The translations under genes and the position numbers were made by a program. The notes beneath the pieces are model-generated. The model did not search any database. It was given only the letters and a program-made list of their open reading frames with translations, and was not told where the DNA came from. Shown piece by piece: positions 43,328-52,057 of a DNA stretch of 64,000 nt. The DNA is from Betaproteobacteria bacterium (GTDB taxonomy: Bacteria > Pseudomonadota > Gammaproteobacteria > Burkholderiales > Usitatibacteraceae), in contig JADKJU010000002.1 of NCBI GenBank assembly GCA_016720855.1, forward strand, positions 310,001-374,000. The letters run 5' to 3'. Within the stretch, counting starts at the first letter, position 1. Every line of letters begins with the position of its first letter.

Positions 43328-44695
43328 TTACTTCTTCGGCCGCTTCCACTCCGGCCTGGTGACTTGCTTGGCCTCGGTGATGGTAAGTCCGCCCGGGGGA
43401 GCGTCTTTCGTGATCGTGGCGCCGGCGCCGATGGTGGCGCCCTTGCCGATGGTTACCGGTGCCACCAGCTGCACGTCGGAGCCGATGTGCACGTCATCCT
43501 CGATCACCGTGCGGTGCTTGTACTCGCCGTCGTAATTGCAGGTGATGGTGCCCGCGCCGATATTGACGTCCTTGCCGACGGTGGCGTCGCCCACGTAGGC
43601 GAGGTGATTGGCCTTGCTCCCGCGGCCGATCGAGCTCGCCTTCACTTCGACGAAGTTGCCGATGTGCACTTCGTCCGCGAGCTCGGTGCCGGGGCGGATG
43701 CGGGCGTAGGGGCCGATGCGCGCGTTGCTGCCCACGCTCGCCTCCTCGAGCAGGCAGAAGGGCCGGATCTCGGTGCCTTCGCCCACGGTTACGCCGCGCA
43801 GGATGCAGTGGGCGCCGACCTTCACGCCGTTGCCCAGGGTCACCCGTCCCTCGAAGATGCAGTTCACGTCGATGGCGACGTCGCGCCCGCAAACCAGCTC
43901 CCCGCGCACATCGATGCGCTCGGGGTCGGCCAGCGTCACGCCGGCGTCGAGCAGGGCTTGGGCACGGTCCATCTGAAGCAGCCTTTCGAGGCGGGCCAGC
44001 TCGCGCTTGGAATTCACGCCGAGGCATTCGGTAGGCGATTGCGGACGCCGCACCGCGACCGGAAAGCCCTCGGCAACCGCGGCTGCCACGATGTCGGTCA
44101 GATAATACTCGCCCTGGACGTTGTCGTTCTTCAGGCCCGCGAGCCATGATTTCAGCTTCGCAAACGGCGCGGCGACGATGCCGGTATTCACCTCCCGGAT
44201 GGCGCGCTCCGCATCGGTTGCATCGCGTTCCTCGACGATGCGCGCCACGCGCCCGGAGGGGTCGCGCACGATCCGGCCGTAACCCTTCGGGTCTTCCGCC
44301 TCCTGCGTGAGGAGGGCCAGCTGGTTCTGCGCCGCCGCGTCCACGAGCGAGCGCAGCGTTCCGGTGGCGATTCGGGGCACGTCGCCGTAAAGGACGAGCA
44401 CGACCCCCCTTTCCTCGAGCTTCGGCAGGGCCTGCATGACGGCGTGCCCGGTCCCGAGCTGCCGGTCCTGGAGCACCCACACGACATCGGGCGCGCCCAG
44501 GTGGAGGGCGACCGTTTCGCCACCATGGCCGATCACGACCGCCAGGCGCGTCGGGGCGAGGCGGCGGGCCGAATCGAGCACATGGAGCAGCATCGGGCGG
44601 CCAGCCAGCGGATGCAGCACCTTGGGCAGGTTCGAATGCATGCGCTTGCCTTGCCCGGCGGCGAGGATGACGACCTGGAGGGACTGAGTGGTCAT
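43328..44695 (-). CDS. glmU: Bifunctional N-acetylglucosamine-1-P uridyltransferase / glucosamine-1-P acetyltransferase
   Basis: 455 residues from ATG 44695. N-terminal nucleotidyltransferase with VVILAAGQGKRMHS and VLYGDVPRI, and C-terminal left-handed beta helix with hexapeptide repeats and NYDGEYKHRTVIEDDVHIGS. It makes UDP-GlcNAc in two steps, after GlmS. It lies downstream of the ATP synthase operon on the same strand, 33 bp beyond the terminator of the candidate small RNA, an arrangement also found in other proteobacteria. Confidence 0.97.
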   Translation of the reverse strand: MTTQSLQVVILAAGQGKRMHSNLPKVLHPLAGRPMLLHVLDSARRLAPTRLAVVIGHGGETVALHLGAPDVVWVLQDRQLGTGHAVMQALPKLEERGVVLVLYGDVPRIATGTLRSLVDAAAQNQLALLTQEAEDPKGYGRIVRDPSGRVARIVEERDATDAERAIREVNTGIVAAPFAKLKSWLAGLKNDNVQGEYYLTDIVAAAVAEGFPVAVRRPQSPTECLGVNSKRELARLERLLQMDRAQALLDAGVTLADPERIDVRGELVCGRDVAIDVNCIFEGRVTLGNGVKVGAHCILRGVTVGEGTEIRPFCLLEEASVGSNARIGPYARIRPGTELADEVHIGNFVEVKASSIGRGSKANHLAYVGDATVGKDVNIGAGTITCNYDGEYKHRTVIEDDVHIGSDVQLVAPVTIGKGATIGAGATITKDAPPGGLTITEAKQVTRPEWKRPKK

Positions 44696-44724
44696 GCGCG
44701 ATCGGGGCCGCAGTGGGGTAGGCA

Positions 44725-44756
44725 AATAAAAAGGGCAGGATCCGAGGATCCTGCCC
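44725..44756 (-). terminator. Rho-independent terminator before glmU
   Basis: A perfect 11-bp stem GGGCAGGATCC/GGATCCTGCCC with a 2-base loop, followed on the minus strand by TTTTTATTT. It ends the ATP synthase transcript and/or the candidate RNA. Confidence 0.92.
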
Positions 44757-44864
44757 GAATGTGTTGCGCCTCTAAATCAAGGAGTTTCGTGATCCCCCCC
44801 TGGACCCCAACGACAGTCCCGGCTCGGGGCTCGTCGCTTCGGTCCTACCTCTACGACGTGAGAC
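44725..44864 (-). ncRNA. Candidate structured small RNA between atpC and glmU
   Basis: The 214-bp atpC-glmU gap holds, on the minus strand, a TAAAAT box (44877-44872) and then nested arms that can fold: GGACC with GGUCC, inside them CGAC with GUCG, inside those CCCG with CGGG. An unpaired stretch containing AACUCCUUGAUUUAGAGGC follows, and a strong terminator with UUUUU ends it. CUCCUU is complementary to Shine-Dalgarno sequences. This layout resembles the betaproteobacterial toxic small RNA type known from Rfam, but I could not compare it. It may instead be only a long leader or 3' end. Confidence 0.45.
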
Positions 44865-44909
44865 AAAACTCATTTTACCACAAGGACACGTTACCTTGCG
44901 ACCGGCCGG

Positions 44910-45332
44910 CTAGCGCATCTGGCGGAGCTTGCGAATGGCGGCAAGCTGCGCGACGGACTCGGCGAGCACCGCCTGGGCCTCGGCAATTTCCATCTGGCCC
45001 GTGCGATTGGTGATCGCCTCTTCGGCCGCGCGCTTGGCTTCGAGCGCCTTGGCCTCGTCGAGATTCTCGGCGCGCACGGAAGTATCGGCCAGGACCGTCA
45101 CCACATGGGGCTGGACTTCCATCATGCCGCCCGAGACGTAGATGATCTCCTCCCGGCTCTCCCCGGGAATCTTGATGCGCACCGTCCCCGGCTTGATGCG
45201 CGTGAGGAGCGCGGCGTGCTCGGGAAGTATCCCGAGCTCGCCCGCTTCGCCCGGGGCGATGACCATCTCGGCTTCTCCCGAGAAGATCGCCTGCTCGGCG
45301 CTGACGATATCGACGTGAAGGGTCTTGGCCAT
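44910..45332 (-). CDS. atpC: F1Fo ATP synthase epsilon subunit
   Basis: 140 residues. Beta-sandwich N-terminus (LHVDIVSAEQAIFSGEAEMV, GELGILPEHAALLTRIKPG) and C-terminal two-helix arm (EAKRAAEEAITNRTGQMEIA). It links the rotor to the F1 head and inhibits reverse hydrolysis. Last gene of the atp operon, 6 bp after atpD. Confidence 0.96.
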   Translation of the reverse strand: MAKTLHVDIVSAEQAIFSGEAEMVIAPGEAGELGILPEHAALLTRIKPGTVRIKIPGESREEIIYVSGGMMEVQPHVVTVLADTSVRAENLDEAKALEAKRAAEEAITNRTGQMEIAEAQAVLAESVAQLAAIRKLRQMR

Positions 45333-45338
45333 GGGGGC

Positions 45339-46775
45339 TTATTGCAGCGTCTTGGCCTTCTCGAAGGCCTCTTCGATCTTGCCGACCATGTAGAAGGCCT
45401 GCTCGGGGAGGCTGTCGCACTCGCCTTCCACGATCATCCGGAAACCCTTGATCGTGTCCTTGAGCGTGACGTACTTGCCGGGCGAGCCGGTGAACACCTC
45501 CGCCACGTGGAACGGCTGCGACAGGAAGCGCTGGATCTTGCGGGCGCGCGACACCGCGAGCTTGTCCTCGGGCGAGAGCTCATCCATGCCGAGGATCGCG
45601 ATGATGTCGCGCAGTTCCTTGTATTTCTGCAGCACCGCCTGCACGGCCCGCGTGGTGTCGTAGTGCTCCTCGCCGACCACGTGCGGGTCGACCTGGCGCG
45701 AAGTGGAGTCCAGCGGATCCACGGAGGGATAGATGCCCAGTGCCGCGATGTCGCGCGACAGGACGACCGTGGCGTCCAGGTGGCCGAAGGTCGTGGCCGG
45801 CGACGGGTCCGTCAAGTCGTCGGCAGGAACGTACACCGCCTGGATCGAGGTGATCGAGCCCGTCTTCGTGGAGGTGATTCGCTCCTGAAGGCGACCCATC
45901 TCCTCCGCGAGCGTCGGCTGGTAGCCCACCGCAGAGGGCATGCGGCCGAGCAGCGCCGACACTTCGGTGCCCGCCAGCGTGAAGCGGTAGATGTTGTCGA
46001 TGAACAGCAGGATGTCCCGGCCCTCATCACGGAAGCTCTCGGCCATGGTCAGGCCCGTGAGCGCCACGCGAAGGCGGTTGCCCGGAGGCTCGTTCATCTG
46101 CCCGAACACCATCGCGACCTTGGACTGCGACAGGTCCTCCTGCACGATGACCTTCGCGTCCGACATCTCGTGGTAGAAGTCGTTGCCTTCGCGGGTGCGC
46201 TCGCCGACGCCCGCGAACACCGACAGCCCCGAGTGCTGGGTCGCGATGTTGTTGATGAGCTCCAGCATGGTCACGGTCTTGCCCACGCCGGCGCCGCCGA
46301 ACAGGCCGATCTTGCCACCCTTGGCGAAGGGGCAGATGAGATCGACCACCTTGATGCCCGTCTCGAGAAGCTCCACGGACGGCGAGAGCTCATCGAATTT
46401 CGGCGCAGGAGCGTGGATCGAGCGGCGTTCGTCGGTTTTCACCGGGCCGCGCTCGTCGATGGGTCGGCCGAGCACGTCCATCACCCGGCCGAGAGTGCCG
46501 GGACCGACGGGCACCGAAATGGGCGCGCCGGTGCCCTTCACCTTCATGCCGCGGCGCAGTCCGTCGGAAGACCCCATCGCGATGGTGCGCACGATGCCGT
46601 CGCCCAACTGCTGCTCGACCTCGAACGTGAGGCCCTTCTCCGCGAAGGAGTCCGCCTCCTCGACGAGCGTCAGCGCGTCATACACCCTGGGCATATTCTC
46701 GCGGGGAAACTGGATATCGATCACCGCGCCGATGCACTGGACGATCCTGCCTTCTGCCATCTGGGTCGCACTCAT
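45339..46775 (-). CDS. atpD: F1Fo ATP synthase beta subunit
   Basis: 478 residues, a normal length. Walker A GGAGVGKTV, the catalytic Glu region GVGERTREGND, and SALLGRMPSAVGYQPTLAEE are conserved. It is the catalytic subunit of the F1 head. 24 bp downstream of atpG. Confidence 0.98.
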   Translation of the reverse strand: MSATQMAEGRIVQCIGAVIDIQFPRENMPRVYDALTLVEEADSFAEKGLTFEVEQQLGDGIVRTIAMGSSDGLRRGMKVKGTGAPISVPVGPGTLGRVMDVLGRPIDERGPVKTDERRSIHAPAPKFDELSPSVELLETGIKVVDLICPFAKGGKIGLFGGAGVGKTVTMLELINNIATQHSGLSVFAGVGERTREGNDFYHEMSDAKVIVQEDLSQSKVAMVFGQMNEPPGNRLRVALTGLTMAESFRDEGRDILLFIDNIYRFTLAGTEVSALLGRMPSAVGYQPTLAEEMGRLQERITSTKTGSITSIQAVYVPADDLTDPSPATTFGHLDATVVLSRDIAALGIYPSVDPLDSTSRQVDPHVVGEEHYDTTRAVQAVLQKYKELRDIIAILGMDELSPEDKLAVSRARKIQRFLSQPFHVAEVFTGSPGKYVTLKDTIKGFRMIVEGECDSLPEQAFYMVGKIEEAFEKAKTLQ

Positions 46776-46799
46776 GTTGGGTTCCCGTAAGTCGAATCT

Positions 46800-47675
46800 T
46801 CAGACCGCTGCCGCGCCGCCGACGATCTCCGAGAGTTCCTTGGTGATCGCCGCCTGGCGGGACTTGTTGTGGATAAGGGTGAGTTCGTCGATCACGTTCA
46901 GGGCGTTGTCGCTAGCCGCCTTCATCGCGACCATCCGCGCCGACTGCTCGCTCGCGATGTTTTCCGCGAGCGCCTGGTAGACGATGGCCTCGAGGTAGCG
47001 GCGCAGGAGCTGCTCGAGCACGTCCTTGGCGTCCGGTTCGTAGAGGTAATCCCAGCCGCCACGCGCCGTCGGGTCGGTTGCCTGAAGGCGGTCCGCCGCA
47101 AGCGGGAGAAGCTGCTCGATCACGGGCTCCTGCTTCATCGTGTTGATGAAGCGAGTGTAGACCACGTAAACCGCCCCGATCTCGCCCTTCATGTAGGCCT
47201 GGATCAGCACGCGGCCCGGGCCCACGAGCTTGTCCAGGTGCGGCGTGTCGCCGTACTGGATGAGGTGCGAAACGATCTTCCCGCCGAAGCGCTGCAGGAA
47301 CGCGAACCCCCGGTTGCCGAACACGGTGAACTGGAGCTTGCGGCCCTCGTCCTGCCATTCCTTCGCCTTGTTCGTGAGCAGTCGCAGCGCATTCGTGTTG
47401 AGGCCGCCGCACAGGCCCTTGTCTGTGGTGACGAGGACAACGCCCACGTCCTTCGCGTTCTCGTTCTTCACGAGAAAGGGGTGGCGATACTCCGGGTTCG
47501 CGTTCGCGAGGTGCGCAGCGATGTTCCGGATCTTGTCGCCGTAGGGGCGCGCGTGGCGCATGCGCTCCTGCGCCTTCCTCATCTTGGAGGCCGCGACCAT
47601 CTGCATGGCCTTGGTGATCTTGCGCGTGCTCTGCACGCTCTTGATCTTGTTCCGGATTTCCCTGGAGCCTGCCAT
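46800..47675 (-). CDS. atpG: F1Fo ATP synthase gamma subunit
   Basis: 291 residues. The N- and C-terminal coiled-coil helices of the central shaft are clear (SREIRNKIKSVQSTRKITKA and the matching LTLIHNKSRQAAITKELSEI). The central domain includes DKGLCGGLN. 109 bp lie between it and atpA, the longest gap within the F1 genes; nothing else was found there. Confidence 0.97.
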   Translation of the reverse strand: MAGSREIRNKIKSVQSTRKITKAMQMVAASKMRKAQERMRHARPYGDKIRNIAAHLANANPEYRHPFLVKNENAKDVGVVLVTTDKGLCGGLNTNALRLLTNKAKEWQDEGRKLQFTVFGNRGFAFLQRFGGKIVSHLIQYGDTPHLDKLVGPGRVLIQAYMKGEIGAVYVVYTRFINTMKQEPVIEQLLPLAADRLQATDPTARGGWDYLYEPDAKDVLEQLLRRYLEAIVYQALAENIASEQSARMVAMKAASDNALNVIDELTLIHNKSRQAAITKELSEIVGGAAAV

Positions 47676-47784
47676 CGAAGTCGTCCTGGTTTCCCTTGCT
47701 TTGCCGAAGCCCTACGCGCTTTGCGCTTCTGCGCGTCGAGCGGCGTGAATCGTCCGCACCAACACGGTTGCCGATGCCGCCAGT

Positions 47785-49326
47785 CTAGTAGCTGCCGTTC
47801 TTCTTGAAGTCCCTGATGGCATCGTGAAGCTTCGCCTCGTCGTCCTTCGACAGGTCCTTCGTGGACTCGATGCGCTCGACAAGGTCGCCGTTCTTTTCCT
47901 TGATGTAGTCGCGCATCGCGCGCTCCGCGGACAGCGCCTTCGCCACCTCGATGTCGTCGAAGTAGCCGTTGGTCACGGCGAAGAGCGTGATCGCCATCTC
48001 CCAGACCTGAAGGGGCTGGTACTGCGGCTGCTTCATGAGCTCGGTCACCATGCGGCCGCGGTCGAGTTGCTTGCGCGTGGCTTCGTCGAGGTCGGAGGCA
48101 AACTGCGAGAACGCCGCGAGTTCGCGGAACTGCGCGAGAGCCAGGCGTACGCCGCCGCCGAGCTTCTTGATGACCTTGGTCTGCGCGGCGCCGCCCACTC
48201 GGGATACAGAGATGCCCGCGTTGATGGCCGGGCGGATCCCGGCGTTGAAAAGATCCGTCTCCAGGAAGATCTGGCCGTCCGTGATCGAGATCACGTTGGT
48301 GGGCACGAACGCCGACACGTCGCCGGCCTGCGTCTCGATGACCGGAAGCGCCGTGAGGGACCCGGTCTTGCCCTTGACCGCCCCCTTGGTGAACTTCTCG
48401 ACATACTCCTCGTTCACGCGGGCGGCGCGCTCGAGAAGGCGGGAGTGCAGGTAGAACACGTCTCCGGGGTAGGCTTCACGGCCCGGCGGACGCCGCAACA
48501 GCAGCGAGATCTGGCGGTACGCCCAGGCCTGCTTCGTGAGGTCGTCGTAGATGATGAGCGCGTCCTGCCCGCGGTCGCGGAAGTACTCGCCCATCGTGCA
48601 GCCGGAATAGGGCGCGATGTATTGCATGGCTGCGGGATCGGAGGCGGCGGCAGCCACAATGATGGTGTAGGCCATCGCGCCGTGCTCCTCGAGCTTCCTC
48701 ACCACGTTCGCAATCGTGGAGGCCTTCTGGCCGACCGCAACGTAGATGCAGAAAAGATCCTTGCCCTTCTGGTTGATGATCGTGTCGATGGCCACGGCGG
48801 TCTTCCCCGTCTGACGGTCACCGATGATGAGTTCGCGCTGGCCGCGGCCGATGGGAACCATCGAGTCGATGGCCTTCAGACCCGTCTGCACCGGCTGCGA
48901 AACGCTCTTGCGCCAGATCACGCCTGGTGCGACCTTCTCGATCGGCTCTGTCATCTTCGCGTCGATCGGGCCCTTGCCGTCGATGGGCTGGCCCAGCGAG
49001 TTGACGACGCGACCGATGAGTTCGGTGCCGACCGGCACCTCGAGGATGCGGCCCGTGCACTTGACGGTGTCGCCTTCCGAGATGTGCTCGTAGGTGCCGA
49101 GCACCACGACGCCGACGGAGTCCCGCTCCAGGTTCAGCGCCATGCCGAACGTGTTTCCCGGGAATTCGAGCATCTCGCCCTGCATCACGTCCGTGAGGCC
49201 GTGCACCCGGCAGATGCCGTCTGTCACCGAGATCACCGACCCCTCGGTGCGCTTTTCGGCGGCCACCTGGAGGTTCTGGATCTTCGACTTGATGAGTTCG
49301 CTGATTTCAGCCGGATTGATTTGCAT
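47785..49326 (-). CDS. atpA: F1Fo ATP synthase alpha subunit
   Basis: 513 residues from ATG 49326 (MQINPAEISELIKSKIQN). Non-catalytic nucleotide site with GDRQTGKTA, plus the PAINAGISVSRVGGAAQ motif. Upstream in-frame codons are not preceded by a ribosome site, so the MQINP start is used. 28 bp downstream of atpH. Confidence 0.98.
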   Translation of the reverse strand: MQINPAEISELIKSKIQNLQVAAEKRTEGSVISVTDGICRVHGLTDVMQGEMLEFPGNTFGMALNLERDSVGVVVLGTYEHISEGDTVKCTGRILEVPVGTELIGRVVNSLGQPIDGKGPIDAKMTEPIEKVAPGVIWRKSVSQPVQTGLKAIDSMVPIGRGQRELIIGDRQTGKTAVAIDTIINQKGKDLFCIYVAVGQKASTIANVVRKLEEHGAMAYTIIVAAAASDPAAMQYIAPYSGCTMGEYFRDRGQDALIIYDDLTKQAWAYRQISLLLRRPPGREAYPGDVFYLHSRLLERAARVNEEYVEKFTKGAVKGKTGSLTALPVIETQAGDVSAFVPTNVISITDGQIFLETDLFNAGIRPAINAGISVSRVGGAAQTKVIKKLGGGVRLALAQFRELAAFSQFASDLDEATRKQLDRGRMVTELMKQPQYQPLQVWEMAITLFAVTNGYFDDIEVAKALSAERAMRDYIKEKNGDLVERIESTKDLSKDDEAKLHDAIRDFKKNGSY

Positions 49327-49354
49327 GTGGGGCTCCGAATACGGGTGTCTGCGG

Positions 49355-49891
49355 TCAGCGAGCGAGCGCCGCCGCCATCTGTGCGAGCGCGTCGCGCATC
49401 GAGGCATGGATCACCTCGTCGCCGACGTGGACGCGGGCGCCGCCGATGAGGGCGGCGTCGATTTCTACCGTTGCCTCGACCTTGCGGCCGTACTTGCGGG
49501 CAAGCGATGCCACGAGGTCGTCGCGTTCCGCCTCGGAGAGCGGGCGGGCGCTCACGATGCGCGCCTTGAGAACGTTCTCGTGCGCGCGCTTCAGGGATTC
49601 GAACTGTGCCGAGATCTCGGGCAGCAGCACCGCGCGCGTGCCGTCAACGAGGATCGTCACGAGGTTCCTGACATGCAATGAAAGTTTCTCGCCGCCCACC
49701 CCGAAGAGGAGCTCGAGCTTCTGCGCACGCGAAAATCGCGGATTCCCGAGGAGATCGGCCATCTGCGGGTCCGCGACGATGGCCCCCGCGAGCAGGAGCC
49801 CGTCGGACCAATCCGCGAGATCCTTCGTCTCCAGCGCGGAGCGGAACGACGCTTCGGCATAGGGGCGGGCAAGGGTGGCGATTTCTGCCAT
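49355..49891 (-). CDS. atpH: F1Fo ATP synthase delta subunit
   Basis: 178 residues from ATG 49891 (MAEIATLARPYAEASFRSAL, the standard delta opening). The C-terminal LIGGARVHVGDEVIHASMRD is conserved. It anchors the peripheral stalk to F1. 8 bp after atpF. Confidence 0.96.
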   Translation of the reverse strand: MAEIATLARPYAEASFRSALETKDLADWSDGLLLAGAIVADPQMADLLGNPRFSRAQKLELLFGVGGEKLSLHVRNLVTILVDGTRAVLLPEISAQFESLKRAHENVLKARIVSARPLSEAERDDLVASLARKYGRKVEATVEIDAALIGGARVHVGDEVIHASMRDALAQMAAALAR

Positions 49892-49899
49892 GGCGCCTC

Positions 49900-50370
49900 C
49901 TAGAGCTGGGCCTTCAACTTGCTGAGCATCTCGGTGTGCGCCCTTGCGTCCACCTCGCGCTGCAGGATCTTCTCCGCGCCAGCGATGGCGAGTGCCGCAA
50001 CCTGTTCGCGCAACTCCGCCTTTGCCTTGGCGACTTCGGAGGCAATCTGTTCCCGGGCGCCGGTGATGATGCGGTCGGCCTCGACCTTGGCGGCAACCTT
50101 CGCCTCCTCGACGATCTGACCTGCCCGCTTCTCGCTTTCGCCCAGCACGCCCGAGGCGCGCGCGCGCGCTTCCTGCACCGCGGCGTTCCCCTTGCGCTCG
50201 GCGTCCACCAGCGCTGCCTTTCCCTTCTCGGCCGCGGCCAGGCCGTCGGCGATGCGCTTGTTGCGCTCGTCGATGGCGCGGTTGAGCGGCGGCCAGATGA
50301 ATTTGACCGAAAACCAGATGAGGCATGCGAACGACAGCGCCTGGACGAACAAGGTCGCGTTGATGTTCAT
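49900..50370 (-). CDS. atpF: F1Fo ATP synthase b subunit
   Basis: 156 residues. One N-terminal TM helix (ATLFVQALSFACLIWFSVKF) followed by a long charged helix rich in Ala, Glu and Lys that dimerises as the peripheral stalk. 28 bp after atpE. Confidence 0.96.
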   Translation of the reverse strand: MNINATLFVQALSFACLIWFSVKFIWPPLNRAIDERNKRIADGLAAAEKGKAALVDAERKGNAAVQEARARASGVLGESEKRAGQIVEEAKVAAKVEADRIITGAREQIASEVAKAKAELREQVAALAIAGAEKILQREVDARAHTEMLSKLKAQL

Positions 50371-50398
50371 GGCGAACGACCCTTCCGTTAGGCCCGGA

Positions 50399-50665
50399 TT
50401 ACTTGATGACCGACAGGAGCGGGTTCGCGAATCCGAAGAACATCGCGATACCGACGCCGATCAGGAACGCCGCGTCGATGAGGCCGGCGAGCAGGAACAT
50501 GAACTTCTGCAGTTGCGGGATCAGCTCGGGCTGCCGGCCCGCGGCCTCCAGGAACTTGGAGCCCATGATGCCGATGCCGATGCAGGCGCCGAAGGCGCCC
50601 AGCCCGATGATGATGCCGATGCCGAGCGCCGTGTAGCCTTGGACGAGGGCGAGGAACTGAGCCAT
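50399..50665 (-). CDS. atpE: F1Fo ATP synthase c subunit
   Basis: 88 residues. A two-helix hairpin: a Gly-rich first helix (GIGIIIGLGAFGACIGIGIM), the polar loop GRQPELI and a second helix with the ion-carrying Asp in LAGLIDAAFLIG. The Gln, Ser/Thr and Pro features of sodium-binding rings are absent, so protons are the likely coupling ion. Confidence 0.97.
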   Translation of the reverse strand: MAQFLALVQGYTALGIGIIIGLGAFGACIGIGIMGSKFLEAAGRQPELIPQLQKFMFLLAGLIDAAFLIGVGIAMFFGFANPLLSVIK

Positions 50666-50721
50666 TGTTTTTTCCTTTCGGAGGTACGGGTGTTGAAGTT
50701 GAAAAGGTGAACCGGGGCGTT

Positions 50722-51570
50722 TCAGTGGTGCTCGTGGGCCATCGCGATGTACACGACCGACAGCACCATGAAGATGAATGCCTGCAGCAGGATGATCAGG
50801 ATGTGGAAGATCCCCCAGCCCAGGGTGAGGACGCTCGCGGCGCCGCCGGCGAGGAGCCCTCCGGCCGAGAAGCTCGCGATGCTCGCCAGGAGCCCGAGCA
50901 GCATGAAGATGAGCTCGCCCGCGTACATGTTCCCGAACAGCCGCATGGCGAGGGACACCGGCTTCGCCAGCAGTTCGATGAGGTTGAGGACGAAATTCGG
51001 TATCCACAGAAGAGGGTTGGACCCGAAGGGCGCCGTGAAGAGCTCGTGCAGGAAGCCGCCGGCGCCCTTGACCTTGACGCTGAAGAACAGCATCAGGAAC
51101 AGAACCGAGAAGCTCATGGCGAAGGTGGCGTTCAGGTCCGTCGAAGGCACGGGCTTCCAGTGCGAAGTGTGCTCGGGCCTGCCCAGGAGATGGTGGTTCA
51201 CCAGCTCCGCCGTGCCCGATACCCAGTCGAGCGGCAGCAGGTCCATGAGGTTCATCATGAACACCCAGGTGAAAATGGTCAGCGCAAGGGGGCCCAGGAA
51301 GGCGCGTGAGCCCGGAAACACATCGCGAACGGTTCCGTCCACGAACTCGAAGAACATCTCGATGAAGGATTGCAGCCGCCCCGGCACCTCGGCCGTTGCG
51401 CGGCTGGCCACCATCCAGATGAGCCCAAGGCCCACGAGGCCCAGCACCCAGGACATGATTATCGTGTCGAGGTTGAGGGTCCAGAAGCCGCCCTCCCCGA
51501 TCGTCACCTTGAGGTTGGCGAGGTGATGGGCGATGTATTCGGGCGGCGTTAGGGAAGCTTCGGCGGTCAT
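50722..51570 (-). CDS. atpB: F1Fo ATP synthase a subunit
   Basis: 282 residues with five or six TM helices. The essential Arg lies in SLAMRLFGNMYAGEL, and the C-terminal helix has ILLQAFIFMVLSVVYIAMA. It forms the proton half-channels beside the c-ring. 4 bp after atpI. Confidence 0.97.
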   Translation of the reverse strand: MTAEASLTPPEYIAHHLANLKVTIGEGGFWTLNLDTIIMSWVLGLVGLGLIWMVASRATAEVPGRLQSFIEMFFEFVDGTVRDVFPGSRAFLGPLALTIFTWVFMMNLMDLLPLDWVSGTAELVNHHLLGRPEHTSHWKPVPSTDLNATFAMSFSVLFLMLFFSVKVKGAGGFLHELFTAPFGSNPLLWIPNFVLNLIELLAKPVSLAMRLFGNMYAGELIFMLLGLLASIASFSAGGLLAGGAASVLTLGWGIFHILIILLQAFIFMVLSVVYIAMAHEHH

Positions 51571-51574
51571 TCGC

Positions 51575-52021
51575 TCAATTTCTTTTCACTAGCGCGAACA
51601 GCGAAGCCGTCCACGCGATGCAAAATCCGATCACCACGGCGCCTGGCGCCGCACCCGCCGCCTCCAGCCCGGACCAGCCGGAAAGCAGCGATACGAGGCT
51701 AACCAGTGACACGGCCCACTTCACCGCCTCCGCGACGACCAGGACCCGAAGAGCCTGCCATGGCGTCGGCGCCGGGCGGTTGCGCCACTTCAGGACCCCG
51801 GTGAATGCCAAGGTGCCCGCCAAGGCGGCCGTGCCTCCGGAGAGCGCGGCAATGGCGCTTTCCCACCCACCGAACACAAGGCTTGCTGCAGCGCAGCATG
51901 CCACCAGCCCGGCCTGCACCAGAACCTGCCGCCGGCCGTCGAATATCGCGGACGCCGGCGCAGGCTTTGGACTTGGGCGCGGTGACGACAAACTTGTAAA
52001 TTCTAGCCCGGAAGAGTCCAT
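51575..52021 (-). CDS. atpI: ATP synthase-associated protein I
   Basis: 148 residues. Four hydrophobic segments (LVQAGLVACCAAASLVFGG, GTAALAGTLAFTGVL, WAVSLVSLVSLLSG and AVVIGFCIAWTASLFALV) as in AtpI, which helps c-ring assembly. The sequence is fast-evolving, so the call rests on size, topology and its place just before atpB. Confidence 0.85.
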   Translation of the reverse strand: MDSSGLEFTSLSSPRPSPKPAPASAIFDGRRQVLVQAGLVACCAAASLVFGGWESAIAALSGGTAALAGTLAFTGVLKWRNRPAPTPWQALRVLVVAEAVKWAVSLVSLVSLLSGWSGLEAAGAAPGAVVIGFCIAWTASLFALVKRN

Positions 52022-52057
52022 GGGGTCAAAACTTGCGGCAACGCAATATGGGCCGGT

